50,341 bases of DNA from an uncultured Actinomycetes bacterium (GTDB lineage Bacteria > Actinomycetota > Actinomycetes > UBA12327), in assembly GCA_903920865.1 (NCBI GenBank), contig CAIXNN010000044.1, positions 1 through 50,341 on the forward strand. The letters are read 5' to 3'. Every line of letters begins with the position of its first letter. Within the stretch, counting starts at the first letter, position 1. The translations under genes and the position numbers were made by a program. Of the stretch, positions 37,535-48,637 are shown piece after piece. A model generated the notes under the pieces. The model was not told the origin of the DNA. It did not search any database and was given only the letters and a program-made list of their open reading frames with translations.

Positions 37535-37986
37535 TCACCTGTGGACGTCAGGAAAGCGATGATCAAGGTCAGGTTCTGATTTTGATTCTCGGCTTTGTCG
37601 TAATGCTTGCGCTTTTTACATCCATAGTCATTGACACCTCGCACGTATTTATGGCGCGCAGGTCGCTGGTGGCAGCTGCGGATGCTACGGCGCTTGCGGC
37701 CGCACAGGGAATTAACGAGCGGGCCGTCTATGAAGGAAAAGTCGATGGCACTGTTCCGTTATCGCCGATGGCAACCAGACAACAGGCAGCTCGCTATGTC
37801 AGTGCGGCGCATCTACTCACTACGTTTTCACACTTTCGAGTTGATGCTGTTCGAACAAACGGGCGATGGGTCAATGTCACGCTTTCGGCTCAAGTTCGTT
37901 TGCCCATTTTTAACGTTGTGACGTCAAAACCATCGGGATTTCGGATCAGCGCATCATCTCGAGCGCAGACAGTTGTTGGTCGGTGA
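37531..37986 (+). CDS. TadG-like / pilus assembly protein
   Basis: DDQGQVLILILGFVVMLALFTSIVIDTSHVFMARRSLVAAADATALAAAQGI; ATGA overlap. Confidence 0.78.
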   Translation: MITCGRQESDDQGQVLILILGFVVMLALFTSIVIDTSHVFMARRSLVAAADATALAAAQGINERAVYEGKVDGTVPLSPMATRQQAARYVSAAHLLTTFSHFRVDAVRTNGRWVNVTLSAQVRLPIFNVVTSKPSGFRISASSRAQTVVGR

Positions 37987-38005
37987 GATCTCGCGGCTGT
38001 GCGTC

Positions 38006-38749
38006 CTAGAAGCACATGGGCAGGGCGGAAAACGTGTACCCCTGGTGGCCGAGGGTTCTCAAGATCGAACGAAGCGCTGCCACTGTTTGGGATCGGTTGC
38101 CACCTCCATCGTGCATTAACACGATGGTTCCATTGCGCGCGCCATAGTTCACTCGCCGCGCGATCACCGCAGCTCCTGGTTTGCGCCAGTCGTTGGTATC
38201 CAAACTCCAAATAATGGTGCGCATCCCCAAGCGATCGCTGACACCTTTGGAGCGCTGGGTGTAGGAGCCATAGGGCGGACGATCGCATTTGGGTTGAGGC
38301 AACCCCTGAGCTCGTATCGCACGGTTGGTGCGTACAAATTGCGAAGAAATCCCCGTGTTAGTCAAACGCGGAAGTACAGGGTGATTCCACGTGTGGTTAT
38401 TGATGGGGTTTCCCGCCGACGCGGTGGCCTTTAGCGTGCCTTCACGGGTGCGAATTTGACTTCCGATGACGAAGAACGTGGCGTGGGCGTGGTAGTCGCG
38501 TAGCAACTTCACAATCGCTGGGGTGTATTTCGATGGCCCATCATCAAAGGTCAGGTAAATGACCTTCCCACTGGATGGTTTGGGTCCCTTGTACAGAGCC
38601 GGCGCCGTCACAACGGCTGCAGTTTTGATGGCGAGGGGATCGCTAGCTGGGGAATTTGCATCGGCCGTGGTTCCGCTACTGAAGACCAGGCCTGACATAG
38701 CAGTCAGGGCAAGGCCGAGAGCGAACCAACGGGTGTGAGGAAGCACCAA
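38006..38749 (-). CDS. Polysaccharide deacetylase (NodB domain), secreted
   Basis: IYLTFDDGPSKYTPAIVKLLRDYHAHATFFVIG, NHTWNHP, RPPYGSYT; N-terminal signal. Confidence 0.9.
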   Translation of the reverse strand: MVLPHTRWFALGLALTAMSGLVFSSGTTADANSPASDPLAIKTAAVVTAPALYKGPKPSSGKVIYLTFDDGPSKYTPAIVKLLRDYHAHATFFVIGSQIRTREGTLKATASAGNPINNHTWNHPVLPRLTNTGISSQFVRTNRAIRAQGLPQPKCDRPPYGSYTQRSKGVSDRLGMRTIIWSLDTNDWRKPGAAVIARRVNYGARNGTIVLMHDGGGNRSQTVAALRSILRTLGHQGYTFSALPMCF

Positions 38750-38826
38750 TTCAGCCTACGGGGGACTAGTAGTGGTGCGAAAGTGAGTTGAGGAAAATTG
38801 TGACCAAAGTGATTAGGATGTTATCT

Positions 38827-39108
38827 ATGTCGACGTCGGATCCATTTGCCGCCCCTGATGGCAGCACCATTGTTATTGAAAGCCCTGAACTTGCCGATAT
38901 TGAAGCTGGCGATCACGAACGCTTCTCTCACTATGTGGCGAAAGAGAAAATTGTTGAAAGTGCGGTGACCGGCAGTCCGGTTGTTGCCTTGTGCGGCAAG
39001 GTGTGGATCCCTAATCGTGACCCAGGAAAATTCCCAGTCTGTCCTGAGTGCAAGGAAATCTTTGAGTCGCTGCCACCAGGCGGCGGATCTGGTGAGGGTT
39101 CGTCCTGA
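38827..39108 (+). CDS. DUF3039 small putative zinc-binding protein
   Basis: MSTSDPFAAPDGSTIVIESPELADIEAGDHERFSHYVAKEKIVESAVTGSPVVALCGKVWIPNRDPGKFPVCPECKEIFE; ATG 38827. Confidence 0.85.
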   Translation: MSTSDPFAAPDGSTIVIESPELADIEAGDHERFSHYVAKEKIVESAVTGSPVVALCGKVWIPNRDPGKFPVCPECKEIFESLPPGGGSGEGSS

Positions 39109-39143
39109 GGGCGGTATTTACCGGCTCGCTGCTTCGACCAACA

Positions 39144-40529
39144 GTGGGGATCACCGGCGTAGTTACTGCTGCGGCTTTTGAAACCATTGCCGTAGCCACG
39201 GCCATGCCTGATGCAGTCAAGGCTGTTAATGGATTGGGCGCATATGCGTGGGCATTTAATGGTGTAGTCATCGCAACCATGGTGGCCACCGTGGCCGGCG
39301 GGGACTTCAGTGATCGAAAAGGCCCTAAACTCCCGCTGGTCGGCGGGCTGCTTGTCTTTGCGCTGGGCTTGGTGGTGTGTGCGACAGCTCACATAATGCC
39401 CGTTTTTGTGCTCGGACGGGTCATGCAAGGTTTAGGTGGCGGCTCAGCCATCGTTGCTGTTTATGTAGTAGTCGCGCGCGGGTATGAAGCCAAATTGCGG
39501 GCGCAGGTTTTTTCTGCTCTCGCCGCGGCCTGGGTGGTGCCATCGTTGGTTGGCCCCTTTATCGCCGGTGCCATCGCTGAGTTTTGGACCTGGCGCGTGG
39601 TGTTCTTCGGCGTCATTCCGATCGTTCTGATTGCCATTTGGCTGGTGTGGCCACTGGTTAATTCTGTCGACGGTCCTGGTGGCAATGTCGGTTTTGCTGA
39701 AGATGAAGAACTCGTTGACCAGCGCGCAGATAGCGTCACCGATGTACGTCGCAGTGGTCGCACCCGCTGGGCCGCCTCACTTGCGGCCGGTGCCGTGCTG
39801 GTGCAAGACGGTGGTCGTCGGCTCGGCGTTATTGGTGGAATTGAAGCAGTCATTGGTTTAGTCATCGTGGGTTTTGCGCTTCGTCGTTTACTGCCTGCCG
39901 GTGCACTCCGGCTCACCCGTGGACTACCCAGTGCCATCGGCGCGCGCGGACTTCTGGCCGGCGCCTTCTTTGGCGCTCAAGCATTCGTTCCCTTGATGCT
40001 CGTTGATCAACGAGGTTTAGGTCTCACTCTGGCGGGATTGAGTTTGACGACTTCATCGCTGGGCTGGTTTGTGGGCTCGTGGTGGCAGGGGCGGCCAGAT
40101 ATCGCAATCGCGCGCGATCGAATCATTTTGGTTGGCGCAGCTGGCGTACTGATCGGACTTATTGGGATAAGCCTTACGGTGTTCTTGCCAGCTCCGGTGG
40201 CCATTGCTGGAGTTGCCTGGGCCATTGGCGGATTTGGAATGGGCATCACTGTCCCTGCGGTTAACGTATGGGTATTGGGAATGTCTTCTGGTGAGGAACA
40301 AGGAGCAAACTCGGCGGCACTACAACTTGGCGACAGTGGTGGCGTGTTGATCTGCACGGCTCTGGCGGGCGCGATCTACGGAATGTTTACCTCACCTGCT
40401 GGTCAGCAAGCGCCCACCTTCATCACCATCTTTGTCACTATGACGGCGATCTGTGTGTTGGCAATCTTTGCTGCCACACGCATTCCTGCTCCAAGCGTGT
40501 CAATACGGCCCGTTGCACCAATCGTGTGA
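39144..40529 (+). CDS. Major facilitator superfamily transporter
   Basis: Multi-TM, GGDFSDRKGPKLPLVGGLLVF (MFS loop 2-3 motif); GTG start. Confidence 0.85.
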   Translation: MGITGVVTAAAFETIAVATAMPDAVKAVNGLGAYAWAFNGVVIATMVATVAGGDFSDRKGPKLPLVGGLLVFALGLVVCATAHIMPVFVLGRVMQGLGGGSAIVAVYVVVARGYEAKLRAQVFSALAAAWVVPSLVGPFIAGAIAEFWTWRVVFFGVIPIVLIAIWLVWPLVNSVDGPGGNVGFAEDEELVDQRADSVTDVRRSGRTRWAASLAAGAVLVQDGGRRLGVIGGIEAVIGLVIVGFALRRLLPAGALRLTRGLPSAIGARGLLAGAFFGAQAFVPLMLVDQRGLGLTLAGLSLTTSSLGWFVGSWWQGRPDIAIARDRIILVGAAGVLIGLIGISLTVFLPAPVAIAGVAWAIGGFGMGITVPAVNVWVLGMSSGEEQGANSAALQLGDSGGVLICTALAGAIYGMFTSPAGQQAPTFITIFVTMTAICVLAIFAATRIPAPSVSIRPVAPIV

Positions 40530-40542
40530 CAGGTTTCGGCAC

Positions 40543-41139
40543 ATGAGTAATGAAACTGCCACATCTGGCACTGATTCAGTAAGCGCCTCAGTTTCTGCAG
40601 TTGGTGGGTCCAAGGGACTCGTCATCGTTAGCGGACTGATCTCCATCATCTTTGGGGCTTTGCTTCTTAACCACCCCCAAGGTGTGCTCAGCACGATCAC
40701 TTTCCTGGTTGGCCTTTGGCTCCTGATCGCGGGAGTTCTGCAGTTTGTTGCTGGCTTTGGCCCAGGTCTTGAAGGTGGAAGTCGTGCAGCTCTGTTTCTC
40801 TCGGGCGTGCTGTCACTGTTTATTGGCCTTTTCCTGGTCAAGCACATCATTAGTGATTCCGTTGGCTCCGACGCCAAGGCTTGGGCACTAGTTGCCATCT
40901 TGATTGGGGCCAACTGGCTCATCACAGGTATGGCTCGTCTGTTCGCAGGCATTGCCAACCCAGGCATGCCAGGTCGCGGTTTCACCATCTTCTCGGGTGT
41001 TATCACCATCATCGCCGCCATCGTGGTTTTGGCTTCGCCACTGTCCTCATTGGCCGTCTTGGTCTGGATCACCGGAATTTGGCTGATCGTGCTCGGTGTA
41101 CTCGAAGTCGTGGCAGGGCTATTTATCAAGCGATCCTGA
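40543..41139 (+). CDS. HdeD/DUF308 family membrane protein
   Basis: Repeated TM pairs (SGLISIIFGALLLNHPQGVLSTITFLVGLWLLIAGVLQ...); ATG 40543. Confidence 0.82.
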   Translation: MSNETATSGTDSVSASVSAVGGSKGLVIVSGLISIIFGALLLNHPQGVLSTITFLVGLWLLIAGVLQFVAGFGPGLEGGSRAALFLSGVLSLFIGLFLVKHIISDSVGSDAKAWALVAILIGANWLITGMARLFAGIANPGMPGRGFTIFSGVITIIAAIVVLASPLSSLAVLVWITGIWLIVLGVLEVVAGLFIKRS

Positions 41140-41184
41140 GGCTAGGGCTTTAACGCCCGACCTCGTCGTTGGTACGGTTAAGGC

Positions 41185-43572
41185 ATGAAATCGATCCAAG
41201 ACGTAACCGTCATCAACGAGCCCGCACTCGATCCCGACCTTGACCTCGACGTCTTAGACGAGATCCAGCAGCGCATCTTGTGGTTGGCCATCCGTATGGT
41301 CGATTCAGCCAACCACGATCGCAACACTGGTGATGGGGTCAAGGTCGGAGGGCACCAAGCCTCTTCGGCCTCGCTGGTAACCGCGCTGACCGCGCTGTAC
41401 TTTGCTCACCTTGATGCTGCTGACCGCGTCGCCATCAAGCCGCACGCTTCTCCCGTCTTTCACTCCATCCAATATCTCTTGGGTCAATTGGACCGCTCGT
41501 ACCTCACTCGCCTTCGCGAATTGGGTGGATTGCAGTCCTACCCCTCACGTACCAAAGACCCCGACAACGTTGATTTCTCAACTGGTTCTGTCGGCCTTGG
41601 TCCCGTCGCCCCTTTGTTTGCTGCCCTCACGCGTCGCTACGTTGATGACCACTTCGGTCAGCGCGACCACTCTCGCTTTATTGCGTTCATGGGTGATGCG
41701 GAATTGGACGAGGGAAACATCTGGGAAGCCATCGCTGACCAAGCCACCCAAGGTTTGGGCAACGTCACATGGGTTGTCGACTTCAACCGTCAGTCCTTGG
41801 ACCGTGTTGTTCCCGGCGTCAAGGTCCACCAGTGGCAAGTCCAGTTCTTGGCAGCTGGCTGGCAAGTCATTGAGGTTAAGTACGGCCGCAAGTTGCAAGC
41901 CAAGTTCAAGGAAGAGCACGGCGAAGACCTGCGCGCGTGGATTGATGCCATGCCCAATGAGCAGTACCAGTCACTGTTCGCCCTCAAGGGCGAGGAATTG
42001 CGGGCACGATTCCTTGAAGGTGCGCCAGAGGGAGCCAAGGCCGCAGTCGCGGGAGTCAGCGACGAAGACCTCGCGCCGTTAGTTAAAGACTTAGGTGGCC
42101 ACGACCTTGCATCGATGCTCGAGGCTTATCGCCAAGCAGACGCAACCACGGATCGGCCCACGGTGATTTTTGCTTACACCGTTAAGGGTTGGGGATTGCC
42201 GAGCGCGGGTAACCCACGCAACCACTCTGCGCTGATGAGCACGGAGCAAGTCAATGAAATGCGCGCCCGAACACAGCTGACGATGGCCACTGAATGGGAT
42301 CGCATTCCTGAGGACACTGCCGCTGGTCGTTGGTGCAATGCCCGAGCCCAACATCTTGAGCGACCCCGTCCCGATGGGCACTTGTCTATTGCGGTGCCTG
42401 AGCGGGTAGAGACTCGATCACCGAGTAAGCCCATTTCCACGCAGGAGGGCTTCGGTCGAATTGTCACCAGCCTTTCCCGCGATGAAGCAGTGGCTAAGTA
42501 TTTGGTGACCACTGCGCCAGACGTGGCAACATCGACGAACTTAGCTGGTTTCATCAACCGTGCTGGCGTGTACTCACCGGATGAAATTCGGGACTGGAAC
42601 GAAGACGACCCGATGCTCAAGTGGAGTCAGCACCCACAGGGCCAGCACATTGAGCTCGGCATCTCCGAGATGAACCTCTTTTTACTGCTGGGTCAGTTGG
42701 GATTGTCCTGGGACTTGTCCAATCAGCCGTTGCTGCCCATTGGAACTGTCTATGACCCCTTCGTTTGCCGCGGTCTAGATGCCTTCATCTATGGCACCTA
42801 CTCCGGCTCTCGATTCATCATTGCTGGAACTCCAGCTGGTGTGACGCTGGCTCCTGAAGGTGGCGCGCACCAGTCAACAATCACCGCATCCATCGGTATG
42901 GAACTGCCCGGCGTGACTTTCATCGAGCCTGGTTACCTAGGAGCTTTGGACTGGTTGCTGTGCGACAGTTTGCAGCGCATCGCCTCGGGTGAAACTGACT
43001 CATCGGCCTACTTCCGTCTCTCCACTCGTCCACTGGACCAAGCACCGTTTGAAGCAGCGCGTACTCGATTGGGGGAGAAGGTTTTGCGCCGTCAAGTCCT
43101 TGCCGGTGGATACCGCTTGCACGATGCTTTTGCTGCTCGCCCAGACCTGCGGGAATCCAATGCTCCTGTTGTCCACTTGGCCGCCAGTGGAGCTGTCATT
43201 CCGGAGGCACTAGCTGCAGCGGCTGAGTTGGCCGATGAAGGCGTGGCTGCTCACGTGGTGGATGTGACCTCACTGGATCGCTTGTACGCAGCATGGCGCA
43301 GCGGACTTGCTGCTGGTGTTCGGTCAGCCTCTGTGCCGGCCTACCCGCTGATCCTGCGCGAGATCTTCCCTGAGAAGGCTCCGGTGGTCACCATCCATGA
43401 CGCCGCTTCCCATGCCATGGCCTGGATTGGCTCAGCCTTGGGTGTGCCTGCGGTTCCCCTAGGCGTGGACAAGTTCGGTCAATCCGGGTCCGTGTCGGAA
43501 CTGTATGAACTCTTTGACCTGACATCTGGCTCTATCGTTAATGCAGCACTGGCGGCGCTAGCGTTGGAGTAG
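41185..43572 (+). CDS. Thiamine-diphosphate-dependent AceE-like/transketolase-like E1 enzyme
   Basis: GHQASSASLVTALTALYF, STGSVGLGPVAPLFAALTRRYVDDHF, GDAELDEGNIWEAIADQATQGLGNVTWVVDFNRQSLD ThDP-binding region; 795 aa. Confidence 0.8.
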   Translation: MKSIQDVTVINEPALDPDLDLDVLDEIQQRILWLAIRMVDSANHDRNTGDGVKVGGHQASSASLVTALTALYFAHLDAADRVAIKPHASPVFHSIQYLLGQLDRSYLTRLRELGGLQSYPSRTKDPDNVDFSTGSVGLGPVAPLFAALTRRYVDDHFGQRDHSRFIAFMGDAELDEGNIWEAIADQATQGLGNVTWVVDFNRQSLDRVVPGVKVHQWQVQFLAAGWQVIEVKYGRKLQAKFKEEHGEDLRAWIDAMPNEQYQSLFALKGEELRARFLEGAPEGAKAAVAGVSDEDLAPLVKDLGGHDLASMLEAYRQADATTDRPTVIFAYTVKGWGLPSAGNPRNHSALMSTEQVNEMRARTQLTMATEWDRIPEDTAAGRWCNARAQHLERPRPDGHLSIAVPERVETRSPSKPISTQEGFGRIVTSLSRDEAVAKYLVTTAPDVATSTNLAGFINRAGVYSPDEIRDWNEDDPMLKWSQHPQGQHIELGISEMNLFLLLGQLGLSWDLSNQPLLPIGTVYDPFVCRGLDAFIYGTYSGSRFIIAGTPAGVTLAPEGGAHQSTITASIGMELPGVTFIEPGYLGALDWLLCDSLQRIASGETDSSAYFRLSTRPLDQAPFEAARTRLGEKVLRRQVLAGGYRLHDAFAARPDLRESNAPVVHLAASGAVIPEALAAAAELADEGVAAHVVDVTSLDRLYAAWRSGLAAGVRSASVPAYPLILREIFPEKAPVVTIHDAASHAMAWIGSALGVPAVPLGVDKFGQSGSVSELYELFDLTSGSIVNAALAALALE

Positions 43573-43576
43573 GTCT

Positions 43577-44251
43577 ATGACATCACTGAAGGTAATCCGA
43601 ATCTCGGCTTTGGTGATGGCTTTAGCCTTTGTCATGCATAGCCTCAATGGCTTCTTTATTGAGCGCACTTTTTTGGGGCTTACCTCGTTTAATGACTATT
43701 CCGTCATTTCGAAACTTCAGGGTGCGATCGGCTCCATCCCGTGGAAACTCAGCGGTATTGGCCACTTCGCCACTGCCTTTGCGGTGTTGGTCCTCAGCAT
43801 CAGCCTGAGTGAACTTGCTAAGGCTGATGGCTATGGTGGCGCCCGCTTGATGGGTCGTCTGGGCATCGTCAGCGCAGTGGGATTCACCGTCAATGGTGTT
43901 GAGAACGGTATTGGCGCGCAGGTAGTTCATCTCTTGCAGCAAAATAACGCCGATGTGGTGGGCATTCAGGCCGCATCCATCGCATCGTTTTCAATTTTTG
44001 AGGCCATCATGAACGCGGTCGCCATTGTGATGTTTGGGGCATTCCTGATCACCGTCACCATTTGGGGCCGTCGCTTCGGTTACTTCTCTAAGTCGCTGGT
44101 GATCTTTGGCTGGGTTGCCGGGATGTCCGGAATCTTCATGGCCTTTGTTTACCTGCCGGCCTATTTGTTCTTCTATCTGATCTGGCTGATCTGGTTCTTG
44201 ATCGTGGTCAAGTCCTCAGGCATGGTCAAAGCCCCGGTTACCGCAGCCTGA
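43577..44251 (+). CDS. Multi-TM membrane protein of unknown function
   Basis: Several hydrophobic segments; 4 nt downstream of the AceE-like gene. Confidence 0.65.
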   Translation: MTSLKVIRISALVMALAFVMHSLNGFFIERTFLGLTSFNDYSVISKLQGAIGSIPWKLSGIGHFATAFAVLVLSISLSELAKADGYGGARLMGRLGIVSAVGFTVNGVENGIGAQVVHLLQQNNADVVGIQAASIASFSIFEAIMNAVAIVMFGAFLITVTIWGRRFGYFSKSLVIFGWVAGMSGIFMAFVYLPAYLFFYLIWLIWFLIVVKSSGMVKAPVTAA

Positions 44252-44262
44252 ACTGCTCGCCC

Positions 44263-45981
44263 TCAGGCCTGCAACGAGCTAGCTGGTAAATCGAACCAGC
44301 GCAGTGATTCAAAATCGGTGGAAACCCTGGTGAGCAACTGCTCGGGGTGTAGCTCAGGTTCGGGCCGGGAAATCAAGATCTCGCGCGCCTGTTCCAAGTA
44401 ATCAGCCAACGCTGATTCCGGGGCGGTCTGGGTGGTGTGTGGGTACTCCAAAATGCCGTTCTGGTCATAGTGCAACATCGAAAGGCGCAGTGGCGGTTCG
44501 ATGGTTCCGTTGCGGTGGTGCCAGATGCCCGAATCAGGATCAAAGAGGTAATCAGTGGTCATCTTCCAGCCATATTCGGCAACCAAGGACACCGCTTCCA
44601 CGATGTATTCAAAAACTGTTTCACTAATGAAGTAGTTGAAGTTAACGCGCACCCAGCCAGGTTTGATCCCTTCGCATCCGCGAGTAATTTCGCGTTCGAA
44701 TTCGTGCGATAGATCAAGATCAATACCAAGGAGTCGGTGACCATAAGGGCCAGCACAAGAACAGCCACCGCGAGATTGAATCCCAAACAGATCGTTGAGC
44801 AGGGCGACAACAAAGTTATGATGCAAAAAGCGTCCACTAGGAGCGCGCATCACAAACGAAACGATGGACAATCGCTCAGCTTGCTTATTACCTAAGACTT
44901 CAATGGATGGATGGGCGTCCCACACGGTGGCTGCACGGCGAAGGTAGTCCTCTTCATGGGCGCGAATGGTTTCTGTTCCTACTGCGGATTTAAGTTGGAA
45001 TACCAGCCCGGCACGAATGGATTCCACGATTGCAGGGGTGCCAGCCTCCTCACGGTGTACCGGGTCGGCCAAATACAGGTGCTCTGTTGGGTTGACGTAA
45101 GCAACGGTTCCGCCACCGACCACCGATGGCACCGTATTCGTCAAGAATTCCTTGCGGATAGCCAAGATTCCAGGGGTACTTGGGCCGCCAATGAACTTGT
45201 GCGGTGAAAAGACCACCACATCTTTGCGGCTAGGCGATTCCTGCGACTTCAGATCAATCTCGACATAGGGGGCCGAGGCTGCGTAATCCCACATCGCAAT
45301 GGCGTTGTGTTTATGAAGAAGTGTGGAGATGGCATCAGTGTCTGTCACGATGCCCGTGACATTGCTGGCCGCTGAGAAGGATCCAATGCGCAACGGCCGA
45401 TCAGCGTAGGTCATTAACTCAGCTTCAAGGCGCGCAATATCAATGTGGCCGTCAGCATCTTCGGGGATGACCACAACATCGGCAATAGATTCGCGCCAGG
45501 GCAATTCGTTGGAGTGATGTTCAAACGGTCCAATGAAAACCACTGGCCGCGCACTGGCAGGAATCTGAGCTGAAAGTTTGTACTGTGCATCCAAATCGGC
45601 GGGAATGCGCAGGTTCATAATGGCAGTGAAGCGGTCGATCGCGGCCGTTGAACCAGATCCAACAAAGATGATGACCAGGTCGTCGGCCCCACCGAGTGCT
45701 TGTTGAATAATTTCGCGAGCATCTTCGCGTAACCGTGAGGTTTGCAGTCCAGTTCCTGAAGATTGGGTGTGGGTGTTTGCGTAGCGGGGCAGCACCTCGT
45801 TGCGGATGAAATCTTCGATGAATCCCAAGGCCCTTCCACTAGCCGTGTAGTCGGCATAGGTAATCCGGCGCGGGCCGTAGGGGCCGTCCATTACCTGGTC
45901 ATCGCCAATGATCGATTGGCGAATGCTGGCCAGCAGGGCAGGCTCGGGCAGGCCGTCGGCGCGGGGCGGAAAGGAACTCAC
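44263..45981 (-). CDS. Class V PLP-dependent aminotransferase / cysteine desulfurase-like protein, extended
   Basis: [26 protein letters not shown] (PLP Lys), [13 protein letters not shown] Cys loop; 572 aa. Confidence 0.82.
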   Translation of the reverse strand: MSSFPPRADGLPEPALLASIRQSIIGDDQVMDGPYGPRRITYADYTASGRALGFIEDFIRNEVLPRYANTHTQSSGTGLQTSRLREDAREIIQQALGGADDLVIIFVGSGSTAAIDRFTAIMNLRIPADLDAQYKLSAQIPASARPVVFIGPFEHHSNELPWRESIADVVVIPEDADGHIDIARLEAELMTYADRPLRIGSFSAASNVTGIVTDTDAISTLLHKHNAIAMWDYAASAPYVEIDLKSQESPSRKDVVVFSPHKFIGGPSTPGILAIRKEFLTNTVPSVVGGGTVAYVNPTEHLYLADPVHREEAGTPAIVESIRAGLVFQLKSAVGTETIRAHEEDYLRRAATVWDAHPSIEVLGNKQAERLSIVSFVMRAPSGRFLHHNFVVALLNDLFGIQSRGGCSCAGPYGHRLLGIDLDLSHEFEREITRGCEGIKPGWVRVNFNYFISETVFEYIVEAVSLVAEYGWKMTTDYLFDPDSGIWHHRNGTIEPPLRLSMLHYDQNGILEYPHTTQTAPESALADYLEQAREILISRPEPELHPEQLLTRVSTDFESLRWFDLPASSLQA

Positions 45982-46017
45982 GTATCTAACGTTACGCCGT
46001 CTGGGACACTGGGGGAT

Positions 46018-46308
46018 GTGTCTATCGCCCCAGCCGAGCTTGAGAAGTCGGAAACCGACTTTTCCATCATGCCGGAATTGCCCTGGATCACCCTGGTGTG
46101 GAACGACCCGGTCAACCTAATGTCCTATGTGGCCTACGTCTTTCGCGCCTATTTTGGGCATTCCGAACAAGAAGCCGAACGCCTGATGTTGCAGGTACAC
46201 AATGAAGGTCGCGCCATGGTTTCATCGGGGAGCCGTGAAGAGATGGAACGAGATGTTGAAGCTATGCATGGCTACGGTCTGTGGGCCACATTGCAGCAGG
46301 ACATGTAA
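46018..46308 (+). CDS. clpS: ATP-dependent Clp protease adaptor ClpS
   Basis: [53 protein letters not shown] 46018. Confidence 0.92.
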   Translation: MSIAPAELEKSETDFSIMPELPWITLVWNDPVNLMSYVAYVFRAYFGHSEQEAERLMLQVHNEGRAMVSSGSREEMERDVEAMHGYGLWATLQQDM

Positions 46309-46868
46309 TGGCAAATAAATTTAGATCCCATGGTGATGGCGCCACCCTTGTTATTGATCAAGATGAGCGCGAAGTTCTGATCCACCTGTTTTCCGAACTA
46401 GGGTTCTTCCTTCAGCCTGATCAGCCCGAGCCCGAGCACACCGATCCACTTGCTGCAATGGTCGGCATCGGCACCGACTCTGATGCGCCGGAAGATCCTG
46501 CTTTGGCTCGCTTGCTTCCATCGGCCTATCCGCAAGACCCAAAGGCCGATGAGGAGTTTCGCCGCTTAACGCAAGAGGGTTTGCGACAACGCAAGACTCA
46601 AGCCGTGGTGGTGGTCTTGGAGTGTTTGCATTCGGAGTCCAATCGCCTGGTCCTTGATGCAAGTCAATGTCAGTTGTGGCTTACGGCTCTGAATGACCTT
46701 CGCCTGGTGCTGGGCACTCGATTAGGAGTAACTGTTGATCCGGCCAGCCAGGAGTGGACCGAAGAAGAGGCTGCTACTGACCAGCGGGCCAATTTGTTGG
46801 CGATCTATGACTGGCTCGGGTATTTGCAGGACACCCTGGTGCGAGTACTGACCAAGCGCCTTGCCTAG
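46308..46868 (+). CDS. DUF2017 family protein
   Basis: Position after clpS; ELRLVLGTRLGV-type C-terminus (NDLRLVLGTRLGVTVD...YDWLGYLQDTLVRVL). ATG 46308, taATG coupling. Confidence 0.82.
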   Translation: MANKFRSHGDGATLVIDQDEREVLIHLFSELGFFLQPDQPEPEHTDPLAAMVGIGTDSDAPEDPALARLLPSAYPQDPKADEEFRRLTQEGLRQRKTQAVVVVLECLHSESNRLVLDASQCQLWLTALNDLRLVLGTRLGVTVDPASQEWTEEEAATDQRANLLAIYDWLGYLQDTLVRVLTKRLA

Positions 46869-46877
46869 CCTTATCCC

Positions 46878-47297
46878 ATGCTCGTTATCGATCAGCTCAC
46901 CGTTGATGCCATCACCGCGCATGCCCGCCTTGATCATCCTGATGAAGCTTGTGGAGTTGTCGCCGGACCGATCGGCTCTGATCGCCCGTTGCGCTTTATC
47001 CCGATGGTTAATGCTGCTCGTTCGCCAACCTTTTACGAATTTGATTCCAAGGACCTCCTGAAGCTCTACCGCGAAATGGATGCCTTAGATGAAGAGCCGG
47101 TGGTGATTTATCACTCGCACACTGCCACCCAGGCCTACCCGTCCAGAACGGACATCTCGTACGCCTCCGAGCCCAATGCCCACTATGTTTTGGTCTCTAC
47201 TCGGGAGGACGATGAGACCGAATTTCGCTCCTTTCGTATCGTTGATGGGCACGTCACCGAGGAGCCAGTCAACATCGTGACCGGACTGGTGGAATAG
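46878..47297 (+). CDS. mec: Mec-type JAMM/JAB metallopeptidase (CysO-cysteine peptidase)
   Basis: EACGVVAG and HSHTATQAYPSRTD (HxHx7SxxD) motif. Confidence 0.9.
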   Translation: MLVIDQLTVDAITAHARLDHPDEACGVVAGPIGSDRPLRFIPMVNAARSPTFYEFDSKDLLKLYREMDALDEEPVVIYHSHTATQAYPSRTDISYASEPNAHYVLVSTREDDETEFRSFRIVDGHVTEEPVNIVTGLVE

Positions 47298-47354
47298 TCA
47301 GCACGGAACCGTTGTTCCTAACCTGCACGACCTAACTTCAGGAGAGACCCAGCG

Positions 47355-48577
<1,223 letters not shown>

Positions 48578-48593
48578 TTTTTAGCTAGAAAGC

Positions 48594-48627
48594 AAAAAGA
48601 CCGCCGAATATTCTCGGCGGTCTTTTT
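48594..48627. terminator. Bidirectional rho-independent terminator
   Basis: Perfect 14-bp AAAAAGACCGCCGA (48594-48607) / TCGGCGGTCTTTTT (48614-48627), 6-nt loop, between convergent genes. Confidence 0.93.
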
Positions 48628-48637
48628 AGAAGAGCCT

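Noticed and set aside
39461-39937. 158-aa minus-strand ORF inside the MFS gene
   Set aside because: Typical Thr/Ser/Pro/Arg-rich antisense artefact of a hydrophobic CDS.
40500-41129. 209-aa minus-strand ORF opposite the HdeD-like gene
   Set aside because: Antisense of TM codons; no domain, and the sense gene is well supported.
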